From positions 21,500 to 85,499 of the forward strand of contig JAHBWG010000041.1 in NCBI GenBank assembly GCA_019637095.1: 64,000 nucleotides of DNA, written 5' to 3'. Each line of letters starts with the position of its first letter. Positions within the stretch are counted from its first letter, which is position 1. The stretch is from Sandaracinaceae bacterium (GTDB lineage: Bacteria; Myxococcota_A; Polyangia; Polyangiales; Sandaracinaceae). The notes below the pieces were generated by a model. That model did no database searches. It saw only the letters and a program-made list of their open reading frames with translations, and was not told where the DNA came from. The translations under genes and the position numbers were made by a program. This document shows, piece by piece, positions 1-8,668 of this stretch.

Positions 1-1
1 C

Positions 2-109
2 TACTTCGGCACGCCGTACTTCGCCGAGCGAGAGATCCTGGAGGACTGCTGGCGCTCGGCCGTGGCGGACCTCCGGCGCGAGCTCGGCTACGACATCGAG
101 GGGACGTGA
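2..109 (+). CDS. C-terminal fragment of an unidentified protein
   Basis: The second frame is open from the window edge to a TGA at 107-109 and gives the last 35 residues of a protein, starting YFGTPYFAERE and ending in LGYDIEGT. The start lies outside the window, so no domain can be recognised and I assign no function. It is convergent with coaX, whose stop is 48 bp downstream; there is no obvious hairpin with a T-tract in the gap. Confidence 0.55.
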   Translation, partial: YFGTPYFAEREILEDCWRSAVADLRRELGYDIEGT

Positions 110-157
110 TGGCGAGGCGGCGCGCGCGGAGGCACGCCCGTCGAGACGGACAGAGCG

Positions 158-925
<768 letters not shown>

Positions 926-935
926 GAGCGTCGGC

Positions 936-1592
936 CTAGCGCGGACGCAGCGCGAGCGCCCGCTGGATCAGCTCGCCGAAGGTGGCGGCGCGCGGGCGCG
1001 AGGCGACGCGCGCGATGGGGGCGGACGGCTGGGGCACGGCGAGGACGATCGGCTCAGGCGCGAGCTCGACCGTCTCCTCGACGGCGGCGGCCACCGGCGC
1101 GGGCGGCCGCTCGGTCACGGGCTCCGGCGAGCGCGTCGAGAGCGGCGCCGTCTGCGCGAGGTCGGACGGCTCGTCGGCCTCGATGACGACCGGCTCCTCC
1201 TCCTCGGGGTAGGAGATCTCGAGCTCCGGCTCGTCCTCGTCCGCGTCGGGCGGGGCGAGCTCGAGCTCGGTGCTGATCGCGCGCTCCATCGGCGTCGGGC
1301 GCGCCGCCGGGCGCGGCGCGGAGACGAGCGCCGACGGCGGGACGCCGGGCGAGGGCGGCGCCTCGGCGACGGTCTCGGACAGGTCGAGCATCAGCTCGTC
1401 GCGGCCCGCGACGATCGTCTCCTCGACGATCTCGTCGGAGCGCTCGACCTCGGGCTCGGGCGGCGCCGCGAGCGGGGCGGCCGCGCGCGGGGCGGCCGCG
1501 AGCGGCGCGCCGCGCGTGGGCCCGTCGGTGCGGTTCTTGGCGACGCGCGCGAGCATCGCCTCGAGCCGCGCGACCTTCTCGGCGGCGCTCAC
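936..1592 (-). CDS. Acidic, Ala/Pro-rich low-complexity protein
   Basis: A 218-residue protein I do not recognise. A short N-terminal amphipathic segment ([18 protein letters not shown]) is followed by about 180 residues of Ala/Pro/Glu-rich, mostly acidic, presumably disordered sequence including a run of glutamates near residue 130, and it closes with a short ordered-looking motif [15 protein letters not shown]. No signal peptide or membrane segment. Its ATG overlaps the stop of the upstream gene (ATGA at 1589-1592), so the two are probably translationally coupled and may act together. The conserved-looking ends joined by a disordered linker suggest a tether or adaptor, but that is inference. 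Confidence 0.6.
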   Translation of the reverse strand: MSAAEKVARLEAMLARVAKNRTDGPTRGAPLAAAPRAAAPLAAPPEPEVERSDEIVEETIVAGRDELMLDLSETVAEAPPSPGVPPSALVSAPRPAARPTPMERAISTELELAPPDADEDEPELEISYPEEEEPVVIEADEPSDLAQTAPLSTRSPEPVTERPPAPVAAAVEETVELAPEPIVLAVPQPSAPIARVASRPRAATFGELIQRALALRPR

Positions 1593-2140
1593 GCGGCACC
1601 GCCGGGGGCGAGGCGACCGACGATGGCGGCGATGTCGTCACCCGACCGCGACCACTTCCACACCTTCTGCGCGACGCTCGGGTCGACGAGCAGGAAGTGC
1701 CCAGCGCTCGAGACGGGGACACAGGCGATCTCGTGCTCGGCGAGCGCGGACAAGAGGCCTCCGAGGAGCGCCGCGACGCCGAGGTGGTCCTCGTCGAGCC
1801 GCGGGATGTGGTCGAGCGAGGCGACGAGGGCGTCGCCCCAGCGCTCGACGCGCAGGCGACCCCACCCCATCACCGAGAGCACGCCGGCGGCCGACTCGAG
1901 CACGGCCTCGACGGTCGCGTCGAGCGCGCCGCCGCCGAGCCCCTCGAGCACGCACTCGCCGAGCTCGCGGCCGAGCTTGCGCACGCTGGTGAGGTCACCG
2001 TTCGCGACAGCGGCTGAAACCAACGGCGCGACGACGCTGTCGGAGAGGACGAGCACGCGCCCCGCGCCCCGCGCCGCGATGGAGCCGGTCGCGAGGTCGA
2101 ACTCGAAGAAGCCACCCGGATCGAACGATGCTCCCGCCAT
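1589..2140 (-). CDS. Conserved-looking hypothetical protein, about 183 residues
   Basis: Soluble mixed alpha/beta protein without recognised family. It begins MAGASFDPGGFFEFDLATGS and contains RVLVLSDSVVAPLV, a glycine-rich helical stretch (VLEGLGGGALDATVEAVLES) and ALLGGLLSALAEHEIACVPV near the C-terminus. An upstream in-frame start at 2224 exists, but the ATG at 2140 is preferred because GGGGAG sits just upstream as a ribosome binding site and the added 28 residues are basic and look non-coding. First gene of a probable operon with 936-1592 and coaX; a sigma-70-like promoter lies at 2195-2224. Divergent from the secreted protein gene starting at 2275. Confidence 0.6.
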   Translation of the reverse strand: MAGASFDPGGFFEFDLATGSIAARGAGRVLVLSDSVVAPLVSAAVANGDLTSVRKLGRELGECVLEGLGGGALDATVEAVLESAAGVLSVMGWGRLRVERWGDALVASLDHIPRLDEDHLGVAALLGGLLSALAEHEIACVPVSSAGHFLLVDPSVAQKVWKWSRSGDDIAAIVGRLAPGGAA

Positions 2141-2194
2141 GCTCAGCTCCCCGCGAAGAGCCACACGACGAGCGTGGATCGACGCGTGATCGCT

Positions 2195-2224
2195 TTCGTA
2201 TTCGGGTTTCGTCCGCCGTGTCAA
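2195..2224 (-). promoter_or_regulatory. Predicted sigma-70 promoter for the 2140-158 operon
   Basis: On the minus strand TTGACA (2224-2219) is a perfect -35 hexamer, followed by an 18-bp spacer and TACGAA (2200-2195) as -10. The expected transcript start near 2188 leaves a leader of about 48 bases containing the GGGGAG ribosome binding site. The AT-rich patch stands out from the surrounding GC-rich DNA. Not tested experimentally. Confidence 0.45.
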
Positions 2225-2274
2225 ATCCTTCGCGTTCGCGCGGGCGCGCAGGCCCTGGTATGCCGGGGCCCACG

Positions 2275-3669
2275 ATGAGGCCCGCCGCCGCGCTCGCCGT
2301 CGCGCTCGCGACGCTGTTCGCCGCGCCCGCGCGCGCGCAGACGCCGCCGCGCGGGGACACGATCATCGATCGCTGGGCCGAGGCGATGGCCGCCGCCTAC
2401 GCGCGGCGCTGGGCCGGGCCGACGGTGGAGTGGCCGGCGCCGAGCGCGCGGCCCGAGGCCGCGGGCGTGGTGCGCTCGCGCGAGCACCCGGTGAGCCTCC
2501 ACGTCGGGCCGCGCGTGTCGGCGGCGCGGGCGGACGTCGCGCTCGGCGCGCTCGAGGCGGCCTACGACTTCCTCGCGACGCGCCGCTGGCCGCTCCCGAT
2601 GGCCGACGCAGGGCGCGGCGGCGACGGGGGGTTCGACCTCTACCTCGTCGAGGGCGAGCCGGGCGCGGCGCGCCCGATCGCGGTCGGCTACGACGTCGAC
2701 CACGTCCACGACGGCCTCGACGGCGCGGTGCCGTTCGCGCGCCTCGACCCGACGGAGGTGCCCGACGACCGGCTCGCCGGCTGCGTGACGTCCGCGCTCG
2801 TGCAAGCCTCGTTGCTGGGGTTCGACCCGGCCGAGGCGCCGAGCTGGCGCATCGCGACGGGCGACTACGTCGCGTGGCTCCTCACGGGGCACTTCGGCTG
2901 CGGCGAGGAGGGCGTCGTGGCGCAGCAACGCGAGAGCGCGCGGAGCTGGATCGACGACGACCCGACCAGCGGCGAGGGCGGCGCGCTCTTGCTCGCGGCG
3001 CTCTCGGCGCGGGCGGACGAGCGCACGGGAGACTTCATCCGCGACCTGTGGGAGGCGGCGACGCAGCGCTCGTGGGACAGCCCGCGGCTGCGGGCGGCGC
3101 CGGACCTGTGGCAGGTGCTGAACGCGGTGATGGAGGCGGGTCGCGACCCGCTGCCGCGGTTCCTCGAAGACGTCGGCGTCGGCCGCTGGTTCGCCGGGCC
3201 CGAGGCGCGGCGCCGGCACGCGCCGATGGCGCTCTTCGGCGCGCTCCCCGAGGACGCGGCGGTGCCGCTCGAGGGGCGCACGCGCTACGGCGAGCTGCCG
3301 CGGCGGTTCGAGCCGCGCGGGCTCGAGCTCGCGCCGTATGGGTCGGCGTACGTCGTGGTCGACACCGGCGACGCGCCCGCGGGCAGCCTGCTGCGCATCT
3401 GGCTGCGCGGCGAGCTCGGCGTCGGCTGGGCGCTCGGCGCGGTGCGCGTGGGCGCGGACGGCCGCGAGCGCGGCCGCGTCCGGGCCCCGGTGCGCCCGCT
3501 CGACCCGCGCAGCTACATCCCGCTCGAGCTGACCGACGCCGCGACCGATCACGTCGTCATCGTCGTGACCAACCTCGGCGCGCGGCTCGTCGACGCGGAC
3601 GAGCCGGATGATCAGGTCCGCTCGTTCCGGCTGATCCTCGATCGCGGCCCGGCAGACGGAGCGCCTTGA
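2275..3669 (+). CDS. Secreted protein, possibly a degenerate metalloprotease-like protein
   Basis: A 464-residue exported protein. The ATG at 2275 gives a clean signal peptide (MRPAAALAVALATLFAAPARA, cleavage before QTPP); an ATG at 2260 would only add five residues. The mature part has a helical N-terminal region (EAAYDFLATRRWPLPMADAG), a stretch of the kind that carries the zinc site in secreted myxobacterial MXAN_6640-type putative metalloproteases, and a C-terminal all-beta region. In this protein the expected HExxH is absent: the corresponding segment reads TSALVQASLLGFDPAEAPSW, so it is probably not a zinc protease. The family assignment is tentative and made from overall layout only. 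It is transcribed alone, convergent with the 3726-5701 genes. Confidence 0.55.
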   Translation: MRPAAALAVALATLFAAPARAQTPPRGDTIIDRWAEAMAAAYARRWAGPTVEWPAPSARPEAAGVVRSREHPVSLHVGPRVSAARADVALGALEAAYDFLATRRWPLPMADAGRGGDGGFDLYLVEGEPGAARPIAVGYDVDHVHDGLDGAVPFARLDPTEVPDDRLAGCVTSALVQASLLGFDPAEAPSWRIATGDYVAWLLTGHFGCGEEGVVAQQRESARSWIDDDPTSGEGGALLLAALSARADERTGDFIRDLWEAATQRSWDSPRLRAAPDLWQVLNAVMEAGRDPLPRFLEDVGVGRWFAGPEARRRHAPMALFGALPEDAAVPLEGRTRYGELPRRFEPRGLELAPYGSAYVVVDTGDAPAGSLLRIWLRGELGVGWALGAVRVGADGRERGRVRAPVRPLDPRSYIPLELTDAATDHVVIVVTNLGARLVDADEPDDQVRSFRLILDRGPADGAP

Positions 3670-3697
3670 CTCGCGCGAGCGCGGCGCAGGCGATGCG

Positions 3698-3719
3698 CCG
3701 GGCGCACGGGGTGCGCCGG
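3698..3719. terminator. Hairpin between convergent genes
   Basis: Inverted repeat of about 8 bp (CCGG-GCGCA / TGCGCCGG, with one bulged G) around a CGGGG loop, in the 56-bp gap between two convergent stops (3669 and 3726). It has no T-tract, so it may act in both directions or depend on Rho. Confidence 0.35.
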
Positions 3720-3725
3720 AGGCGC

Positions 3726-3827
3726 TCAGCCGGCGAACGTCGCGATCCAGTAGGCCAGCGTCAGACCCGCGGGAATCACGAAGAAAATGGCGTCGATGGG
3801 CTTCACCGTGGCGGCCTTCGCGTTCAT
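3726..3827 (-). CDS. Small single-span membrane protein (33 residues)
   Basis: An ORF too short for most gene callers. It starts with ATG at 3827, only 11 bp after the stop of the subtilase gene, and reads MNAKAATVKPIDA followed by a hydrophobic span (IFFVIPAGLTLAYWIATFAG). The base composition is less GC-skewed than a random frame and the hydrophobic segment is long enough for one membrane helix. No convincing Shine-Dalgarno sequence is seen, so expression would rely on coupling to the subtilase gene. I do not recognise a family; it could be a membrane partner of the protease or a chance ORF. Confidence 0.4.
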   Translation of the reverse strand: MNAKAATVKPIDAIFFVIPAGLTLAYWIATFAG

Positions 3828-3838
3828 GACGAAGAGAG

Positions 3839-5701
3839 CTACGCACCGCGCATGCCACGTCGAGGGCCGAAGCGCACGAAGAGCAGGACGAGGAGCGCGG
3901 CGGGGGCGGCGGGCCTCGATCGCGGCGGCGACGCGGTGCAGCCGCCCCCGGCCGGCGCGTAGGGCCGGCGCCGGTCGGGCGCGGGCGCGAGCTCGAGCGG
4001 CGGCAGCGCCGCGCCGTCGACGAACGCCTCGACCCGCGGCCGCGGCGCGCGCGGCCAGAGGCGCGCGAACGCCGCGCCGCCCGCGAGCGAGAGCGTCTGC
4101 TCCTCGCCGTCGACGCGAAGGCGGACCCCGTCGGCGTCCGCGCGCACGGCGACCCACACGGCCTCGCCGGGCTCGAACGCGACGCGCGAGGCGACGAGCT
4201 CGACGCGATCGCTCGACGCGCCGGCGAGCCGTGCGAGCAGGCGCTCGACGTCGAGCGCGCCGAAGCCGCGGGACGGCGTCCAGCCCGCCTCCGCCGTGCT
4301 CGCGACGAGCCGCGCGCGCGCCTCGCGCCCCATCTCCGGGTCGAGCTCGAGCGCGAGCAAGAGCGCGCCCGCGACCACCGCGGCGGCCGCCGAGCTGCCG
4401 CGGACCGCCACGCGGCCGTCGACCACCAGCTCGGCGCGACCGCCGATCAGGTTCGCGCGATCGGTGAGCCGCACGTCGCTCGAGAGCGGCGCGAGGATCC
4501 AGCCGCCGGGGGCGACCAGCGCGGGCGCGAGCGCGCCGCCCGGCGTCGGCCCGCGCGACGAGAACGGCGCGACCTCGCCCGGCTCGCCGAGGGAGCCGCG
4601 CTCGCCGACGCGCGGGCGCGCGATCGTCGCGCCGACCGCGATGAGCTCGGGCGCGGTCGCCGGGATCGTGATCGTCTCGTCCTCGACGACGTGCGCGCCG
4701 CCGAGCGTGACCGGAAAGAACGTGTCGCCCAGCCGCGCCCCCGCGAGCCAGACCTCGAAGCGCGACGGGCCCTCGAGCTCGACCCGCCACGTCCCGGCCG
4801 CGAGCGGCGCCGCGTCCGACGCGAGCGTCACGGAGCGCGCCGCGTCGCGCGGCTCGACGGTGACGAGCGCGCCGTCGAGCGCGAAGGCGCCGGCGGCGAG
4901 GCGCGCGCGCGCGCCGCTCGGCGCGACGAGCCACGCCGCGCCCTCGTGGCGCACGGTGAGGCGCAGCGCCGCGTCCTCGCGCGCCGGGCGCGGTACGCCG
5001 AGCGTGACGACGCCGAGCTCGCCCGCGAAGAGGCGCCCCGCCGCGCGCACCGGGCGCTCGCCGTCGTTGCCCGCCGCGACGACGACGGGCACCGGGCCCG
5101 CCGCGCGCACGAGCGCGCGCTCGAACGCGCCCTCCCCGCCGTGGTCGCCGTCGTGCCCGCCCAGGCTCAGCAGGATCACCATCGTGCGCTCGTCGATCGC
5201 GTCGTCGAGCGCGGCGACCGCGCGGCAGAAGCGCACGCCTTCGACGACCGCGTCGTCCTCGAAGCCCTCGCGCGCGTCGCTCCACGCCGCCGCCACGACG
5301 AGCCGCGCGTCCGGCGCGAGGCCGTCCGGGCCCGCGGCGACCGCGGCCATCGCCGTGCCGTGGCCGTGAGCGTCGCCGCGGCTGTCGCTGGCCTCGCCGG
5401 GCGCGTAGACCGCGCCGCCGGCGATCGCCTCGAGCGCGTGCCCGCGCGGCGGGCCGCTCGCGTCCCACACCCAGCGCACGCGCTCGGCGCCGAGCGCGAC
5501 CTCGTCGACGCCCGTGTCGACCAGGCACAGCGTGCTCCCGCGCCCGCTGACCGCGTAGCGCTCGCGCGCGGCGTCCGCGCCGACGGCCGCGCGCGCCACC
5601 TCGATCAGCGGCGCGCGCGGCCAGCGTGGGGGGAGCTGCGCGTGCGCGCTCGACGTCGCCGCAGCGAGCAGGACGACGAGCGCGGGCCAGCGTTCTCGCA
5701 C
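3839..5701 (-). CDS. Subtilisin-like serine peptidase (S8) with MYXO-CTERM-like tail
   Basis: Exported 620-residue serine protease. A signal peptide (cleavage after SSAHA) precedes a subtilase domain with catalytic Asp62 in LCLVDTGVD, His114 in GDAHGHGTA, the oxyanion Asn in VVAAGNDG, and the nucleophile Ser near residue 436 in RGSSAAAAVV, where the usual GTSMA is replaced by GSSAAA. A beta-rich insert (about residues 245-360) sits between the oxyanion and serine motifs. The C-terminus has a Cys at 588 after GGG, a hydrophobic stretch (PAALLVLLFV) and an arginine-rich end, the three-part layout of MYXO-CTERM surface anchors processed by a rhombosortase-type system (family knowledge). It therefore probably acts on the cell surface. 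The small membrane ORF at 3726-3827 follows directly. Substrate unknown. Confidence 0.85.
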   Translation of the reverse strand: MRERWPALVVLLAAATSSAHAQLPPRWPRAPLIEVARAAVGADAARERYAVSGRGSTLCLVDTGVDEVALGAERVRWVWDASGPPRGHALEAIAGGAVYAPGEASDSRGDAHGHGTAMAAVAAGPDGLAPDARLVVAAAWSDAREGFEDDAVVEGVRFCRAVAALDDAIDERTMVILLSLGGHDGDHGGEGAFERALVRAAGPVPVVVAAGNDGERPVRAAGRLFAGELGVVTLGVPRPAREDAALRLTVRHEGAAWLVAPSGARARLAAGAFALDGALVTVEPRDAARSVTLASDAAPLAAGTWRVELEGPSRFEVWLAGARLGDTFFPVTLGGAHVVEDETITIPATAPELIAVGATIARPRVGERGSLGEPGEVAPFSSRGPTPGGALAPALVAPGGWILAPLSSDVRLTDRANLIGGRAELVVDGRVAVRGSSAAAAVVAGALLLALELDPEMGREARARLVASTAEAGWTPSRGFGALDVERLLARLAGASSDRVELVASRVAFEPGEAVWVAVRADADGVRLRVDGEEQTLSLAGGAAFARLWPRAPRPRVEAFVDGAALPPLELAPAPDRRRPYAPAGGGCTASPPRSRPAAPAALLVLLFVRFGPRRGMRGA

Positions 5702-5740
5702 GCGCGCAGCTTAGCTGCTCCGCGCCTCGCGCGGCGCGCC

Positions 5741-6205
5741 TCAGGGGGACCGCGAGGGGCGCGCGGCGTCGGGTGCGCGGGCCGTGCGCGCCGCGACGAC
5801 GCGCCCCGCGCCGACGAAGACCGCCACGCCGAGCGCGTCGGCGAGCAGGTCCAAGAGATCGAACGAGCGCGCGGGCACCGCGAGCTGGCTCACCTCCTCG
5901 GCGAGCACGAGCGCGAACACGACGGCAGAGGCGAGCGGAACGCGCAGGCGGCCGAGGCGCGCGTCGCGGCGGCCCGCGGCCAGGTCGGCGAGCAGGGCGA
6001 GCGCGCCGATCAGCGCGAAGTGCCCGAGCTTGTCGCCATACGGCACGTGCGCGACGGCCGAGAAGAGGGTCGCCGCGCCGCCGAGATCGGCGACCGCGAC
6101 GATGGCGATCACGACGGCCGCGTAGGCGCCGAGCGCGAGGGTCCACGATGCGCGCACGTCTCGAGCACGGACGGCCCGCGCGCGATGTTCCCGTGGCAGG
6201 CTCAC
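5741..6205 (-). CDS. VanZ-like membrane protein
   Basis: Integral membrane protein of about 154 residues with four predicted spans (WTLALGAYAAVVIAIVAV; FALIGALALLADL; VPLASAVVFALVLAEEV; ALGVAVFVGAGRVV) and the VanZ hallmarks DKLGHF in the first loop and EEVSQLAVPARSFDLLDLLA in the third. VanZ confers teicoplanin resistance in enterococci, but most chromosomal homologues have no known role. The listed start is GTG at 6205, five bases from the divergent lipoprotein start at 6210; a GTG at 6157 would place the start nearer the first membrane span and leave room for promoters. It lies 39 bp upstream of the subtilase gene and could be co-transcribed with it. Confidence 0.8.
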   Translation of the reverse strand: MSLPREHRARAVRARDVRASWTLALGAYAAVVIAIVAVADLGGAATLFSAVAHVPYGDKLGHFALIGALALLADLAAGRRDARLGRLRVPLASAVVFALVLAEEVSQLAVPARSFDLLDLLADALGVAVFVGAGRVVAARTARAPDAARPSRSP

Positions 6206-6209
6206 GCCC

Positions 6210-6500
6210 GTGCCGCGCCTGCTGCTCGCCTTCCTGTTCGCCGCCGGCTGCTACGCCGAGCCGCCGCCGCCCGCGTCGAGCGCGGAGCTCACCGGCTGCC
6301 GCCCCGGCGCGTACGGCGCGCTGAGCGAGCACCGCTGCCGCGACGATCGCGACTGCGTGCTCTGCGCGTGCGCGCGCGTCGAGTCGCGCGGGCGCCTCGC
6401 GGTGACGAACGCCGCGTGCCCGCCCGATCCCGCGTGCGATGCCGAGGCCCACTGCTGCCACGGTCGATGCGTGCGCACGCTCGGTCCGCCGCGCTTTTGA
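6210..6500 (+). CDS. Small Cys-rich lipoprotein
   Basis: A 96-residue predicted lipoprotein with GTG start. Lipobox FAAGC at residues 10-14, so the mature protein starts at Cys14. It then carries about ten further cysteines in CxxxxDCVLCAC- and CPPDPACDAEAHCCHGRC-type clusters, implying a compact disulfide-bonded domain in the periplasm or on the surface. I do not recognise the family; similar short Cys-rich lipoproteins are common in myxobacteria. Divergent from the VanZ gene and convergent with hflX. Confidence 0.6.
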   Translation: MPRLLLAFLFAAGCYAEPPPPASSAELTGCRPGAYGALSEHRCRDDRDCVLCACARVESRGRLAVTNAACPPDPACDAEAHCCHGRCVRTLGPPRF

Positions 6501-6511
6501 GGTGGCGGAGG

Positions 6512-6524
6512 GGTCGCTCCGACC
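6512..6524. terminator. Short hairpin between convergent genes
   Basis: Perfect 5-bp stem with a three-base loop (GGTCG-CTC-CGACC) in the 40-bp gap between the convergent lipoprotein gene (stop 6500) and hflX (stop 6541). No T-tract. Confidence 0.3.
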
Positions 6525-6540
6525 GACCGTCTCGCCGCGC

Positions 6541-8268
6541 TCACGGGGCGGCGACGGGCAGGTCGTCGTCGAGCGCGTGGTCTTCGAGCTCGTCGGGCGC
6601 GCGCTCGTCGGGGGCCTCGCGCTCGACGAGGCGGTCCTCGCCGAGCGGCCAGAGGTGGCGCTCGATCGCCTCGAGGAGCGGGCGCAGCGTGGTGCGGTCG
6701 AGCGCGCTGACCGTCGGGCCGCGCCCCGCCGCGATGCGCTCCGCCTCGCCGGGCGGCAGGCGGTCGCGCTTGTTGAACACGGTGAGGCGCGGCATCGTCG
6801 CGAGCTCGAGCTTGCCGAGGATCTCCTCGGTCGCGCGCACGTGCTCGGCGATCGCCGGATCGGAGACGTCGACGACGTGGAGCAAGAGGTCGGCGTCCTG
6901 CGCCTCCTCGAACGTCGCGCGGAACGCCGCGAAGAGCTCCTTGGGCAGCTCGCGGATGAAGCCGACGGTGTCGGTGATCACGACCTCGCGCTCGCGCGGG
7001 AAGCGGATGCGGCGCGAGCGCGTGTCGAGCGTCGCGAAGAGCTTGTCCTCCGCGACCGTGTCCGCGCCGGTGAGCGCGTTGAGGAGCGTGCTCTTGCCCG
7101 CGTTCGTGTAGCCGACGATCGAGACGATCGGCACGTCGCGGCGGCCGCGGCGGCTGCGCCGCTGCTTGCGCTGCTTGCCGAGGCTCTTGAGCTCCGCCTC
7201 GAGCCGCGTGACGCGCTCGCGCGCGCGGCGCCGGCCGATCTCGAGCTTCGTCTCGCCGGGGCCGCGGCCGCCGATCCCGCCGGTGAGGCGTGACAACGAG
7301 TCGTCCTTGGTGCCGAGCCGCGGCAGCAGGTACTTCATCTGCGCGAGCTCGACCTGCAGCTTGCCGTCGCGGCTCTCCGCGCGCTGCGCGAAGATGTCGA
7401 GGATGAGCTGCGTGCGGTCGAGGATCTTGAGATCCGTGACGCGCGCGAGGGCGGCGCCCTGCGCCGGCGTGAGGTTGCGATCGAAGATCAGCACCTCGAC
7501 GTCGAGCTGCATCGCGCGCAGCACGACCTCGTCGACCTTGCCGCGGCCGAGCACGAACTTCGGGTCGATCTGGGGCCGCACCTGCAAGACCACGTCGGCG
7601 ACGTCGACGCCCGCGGTGCGCGCGAGCTCCTCGAGCTCGTGCAGCGACTCCTCGGCGTGCAGGGCCCCGCGCCGGTCCGTGACGTGGACGAGGATCGCGC
7701 GGCCGTCCTTGGCATCGACCGCGCGGCTGCGCTGCTGCCGCGCGAACTCCTCCTCGAGCGCGCCGACGAGCTGCGCCGGGCTCACGTCGAGCTTGCCGTA
7801 GGGGATCGGGCCGACGGTCTCGTAGGGCGGCGCGTCGCCGTCGTCGGGGACGGGGACGTTGTGGCCGTAGTGCACGGTGCGCGGCTGGCCGTCGGCGCCG
7901 ACGTTGATCACCGCGACGAGGTCGAGCCGCAGCCGCGTGAGGTCGACGATGTCGTCGCGCGTGAGCCCCTCGGGGCCGAGGTGCGTGTGGATGAGCCGCA
8001 GGCCGCGGAAGCGCCCGCGCGCGGCGCGCAGGCGCCCGAAGTCCGGCAGCCAGAGCGTCGTCGCGTCGCCGACGATGACGAACTCGACGACGCCTTTGCG
8101 GTCGACGAGGACGCCCGCCTGACGCCCCGTCGCGTGGCTCACCTCGCAGAGCGAGCGCGCGAGCTCCGGCGTCAGCAGCTGCTCGAAGGGGACCTTGCGG
8201 CGGTAGATGCGCTCGAGCGCCTTGAGGTCGGCCGGCGCGAGCCCGGTGGTGTTCCCGTGGATCTCCAA
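6541..8268 (-). CDS. hflX: Ribosome-associated GTPase HflX
   Basis: HflX binds the 50S subunit and splits stalled or hibernating ribosomes after stress (family knowledge). The 575-residue protein has an extra N-terminal region of about 165 residues compared with the 426-residue E. coli protein, then the HflX ligand-binding domain (LVGALEEEFARQQRSR, VGRGKVDEV-type segment, FDRNLTPAQ), the SRLTGGIGGRGPGETKLE linker, and the G domain: G1 GYTNAGKSTLLNAL near residue 385, G3 DTVGFI, G4 NKRD. The C-terminal tail is acidic. The start is TTG at 8268; no in-frame ATG or GTG lies upstream. The N-terminal extension includes LIHTHLGPEGLT, which is not part of the classical family. Convergent with the 6210 lipoprotein. 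Confidence 0.93.
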   Translation of the reverse strand: MEIHGNTTGLAPADLKALERIYRRKVPFEQLLTPELARSLCEVSHATGRQAGVLVDRKGVVEFVIVGDATTLWLPDFGRLRAARGRFRGLRLIHTHLGPEGLTRDDIVDLTRLRLDLVAVINVGADGQPRTVHYGHNVPVPDDGDAPPYETVGPIPYGKLDVSPAQLVGALEEEFARQQRSRAVDAKDGRAILVHVTDRRGALHAEESLHELEELARTAGVDVADVVLQVRPQIDPKFVLGRGKVDEVVLRAMQLDVEVLIFDRNLTPAQGAALARVTDLKILDRTQLILDIFAQRAESRDGKLQVELAQMKYLLPRLGTKDDSLSRLTGGIGGRGPGETKLEIGRRRARERVTRLEAELKSLGKQRKQRRSRRGRRDVPIVSIVGYTNAGKSTLLNALTGADTVAEDKLFATLDTRSRRIRFPREREVVITDTVGFIRELPKELFAAFRATFEEAQDADLLLHVVDVSDPAIAEHVRATEEILGKLELATMPRLTVFNKRDRLPPGEAERIAAGRGPTVSALDRTTLRPLLEAIERHLWPLGEDRLVEREAPDERAPDELEDHALDDDLPVAAP

Positions 8269-8296
8269 GCGAGTGAACTTACCCAGCGCCTCGCCC

Positions 8297-8381
8297 GGCG
8301 TCGAGGGTGCGGGCGTGGCTCACGCGCGCGCCTCGGCCGCCGGCGTGGCCTCGTCCGCGCCGCGCCACGCGCGCGACGCCG
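8297..8381. repeat. Direct repeat copy A, duplicate of the glpD 3' end
   Basis: This 85-bp stretch matches 10130-10215 with about six substitutions and one gap (roughly 92% identity), including an exact run of about 39 bp. In both copies the minus strand encodes the same C-terminal peptide core SRAWRGADEATPAA ending in ARA and a TGA stop, and the similarity continues about 25 bp past the stop. It contains a potential hairpin GGCGTGGC/GCCACG. It lies 1.75 kb downstream of glpD in the direction of transcription. Confidence 0.85.
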
Positions 8382-8535
8382 GACTCCGGAGCATCCAGCG
8401 CAGTGACAGCGCGGGTTCGTTCTCTGGCGTGCCGATGTACATGGGGTTCCTGTGCTCTTCGGGCTCCGCAAGCTTTTGGGCGAGCTTGCCGGCGAGCCAA
8501 CCCGACGACGCGCAGGGCACGATGCCCGTGCTCAT
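8320..8535 (-). CDS. Small hypothetical ORF sharing its C-terminus with GlpD
   Basis: A 71-residue ORF with ATG at 8535 (a GTG lies directly before it). The N-terminal 50 residues (STGIVPCASSGWLAGK..., ...NPMYIGTPENEPALSLRW) match nothing I recognise, while the last 20 residues are nearly identical to the C-terminus of GlpD because they are encoded in repeat copy A. Codon use has the strong GC3 preference of real genes here, but no Shine-Dalgarno sequence is visible. It may be a genuine small protein, or a chance fusion between a fragment and the duplicated glpD end. Confidence 0.35.
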   Translation of the reverse strand: MSTGIVPCASSGWLAGKLAQKLAEPEEHRNPMYIGTPENEPALSLRWMLRSPASRAWRGADEATPAAEARA

Positions 8536-8668
8536 CACCGAAGCGCCACAAAGGAAGAGACTGTCGATCGGCGCGCGCGCGGAAACGAGAAGGCGGTGTG
8601 TGCGCGGGCGTGTGGGCCGCGACGATGGTCGCGACGAGGCCGATCAGCGGCCCGGTGCTCCGCGTCGC

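Noticed and set aside
2128..2274. Upstream extension of the secreted protein gene
   Set aside because: The ORF continues upstream, but only the ATG at 2260/2275 gives a proper signal peptide; the extra residues are Arg/Ser-rich.
2221..3858. 545-codon minus-strand ORF
   Set aside because: Antisense to the secreted protein with a signal peptide; Arg/Ala-rich shadow frame.
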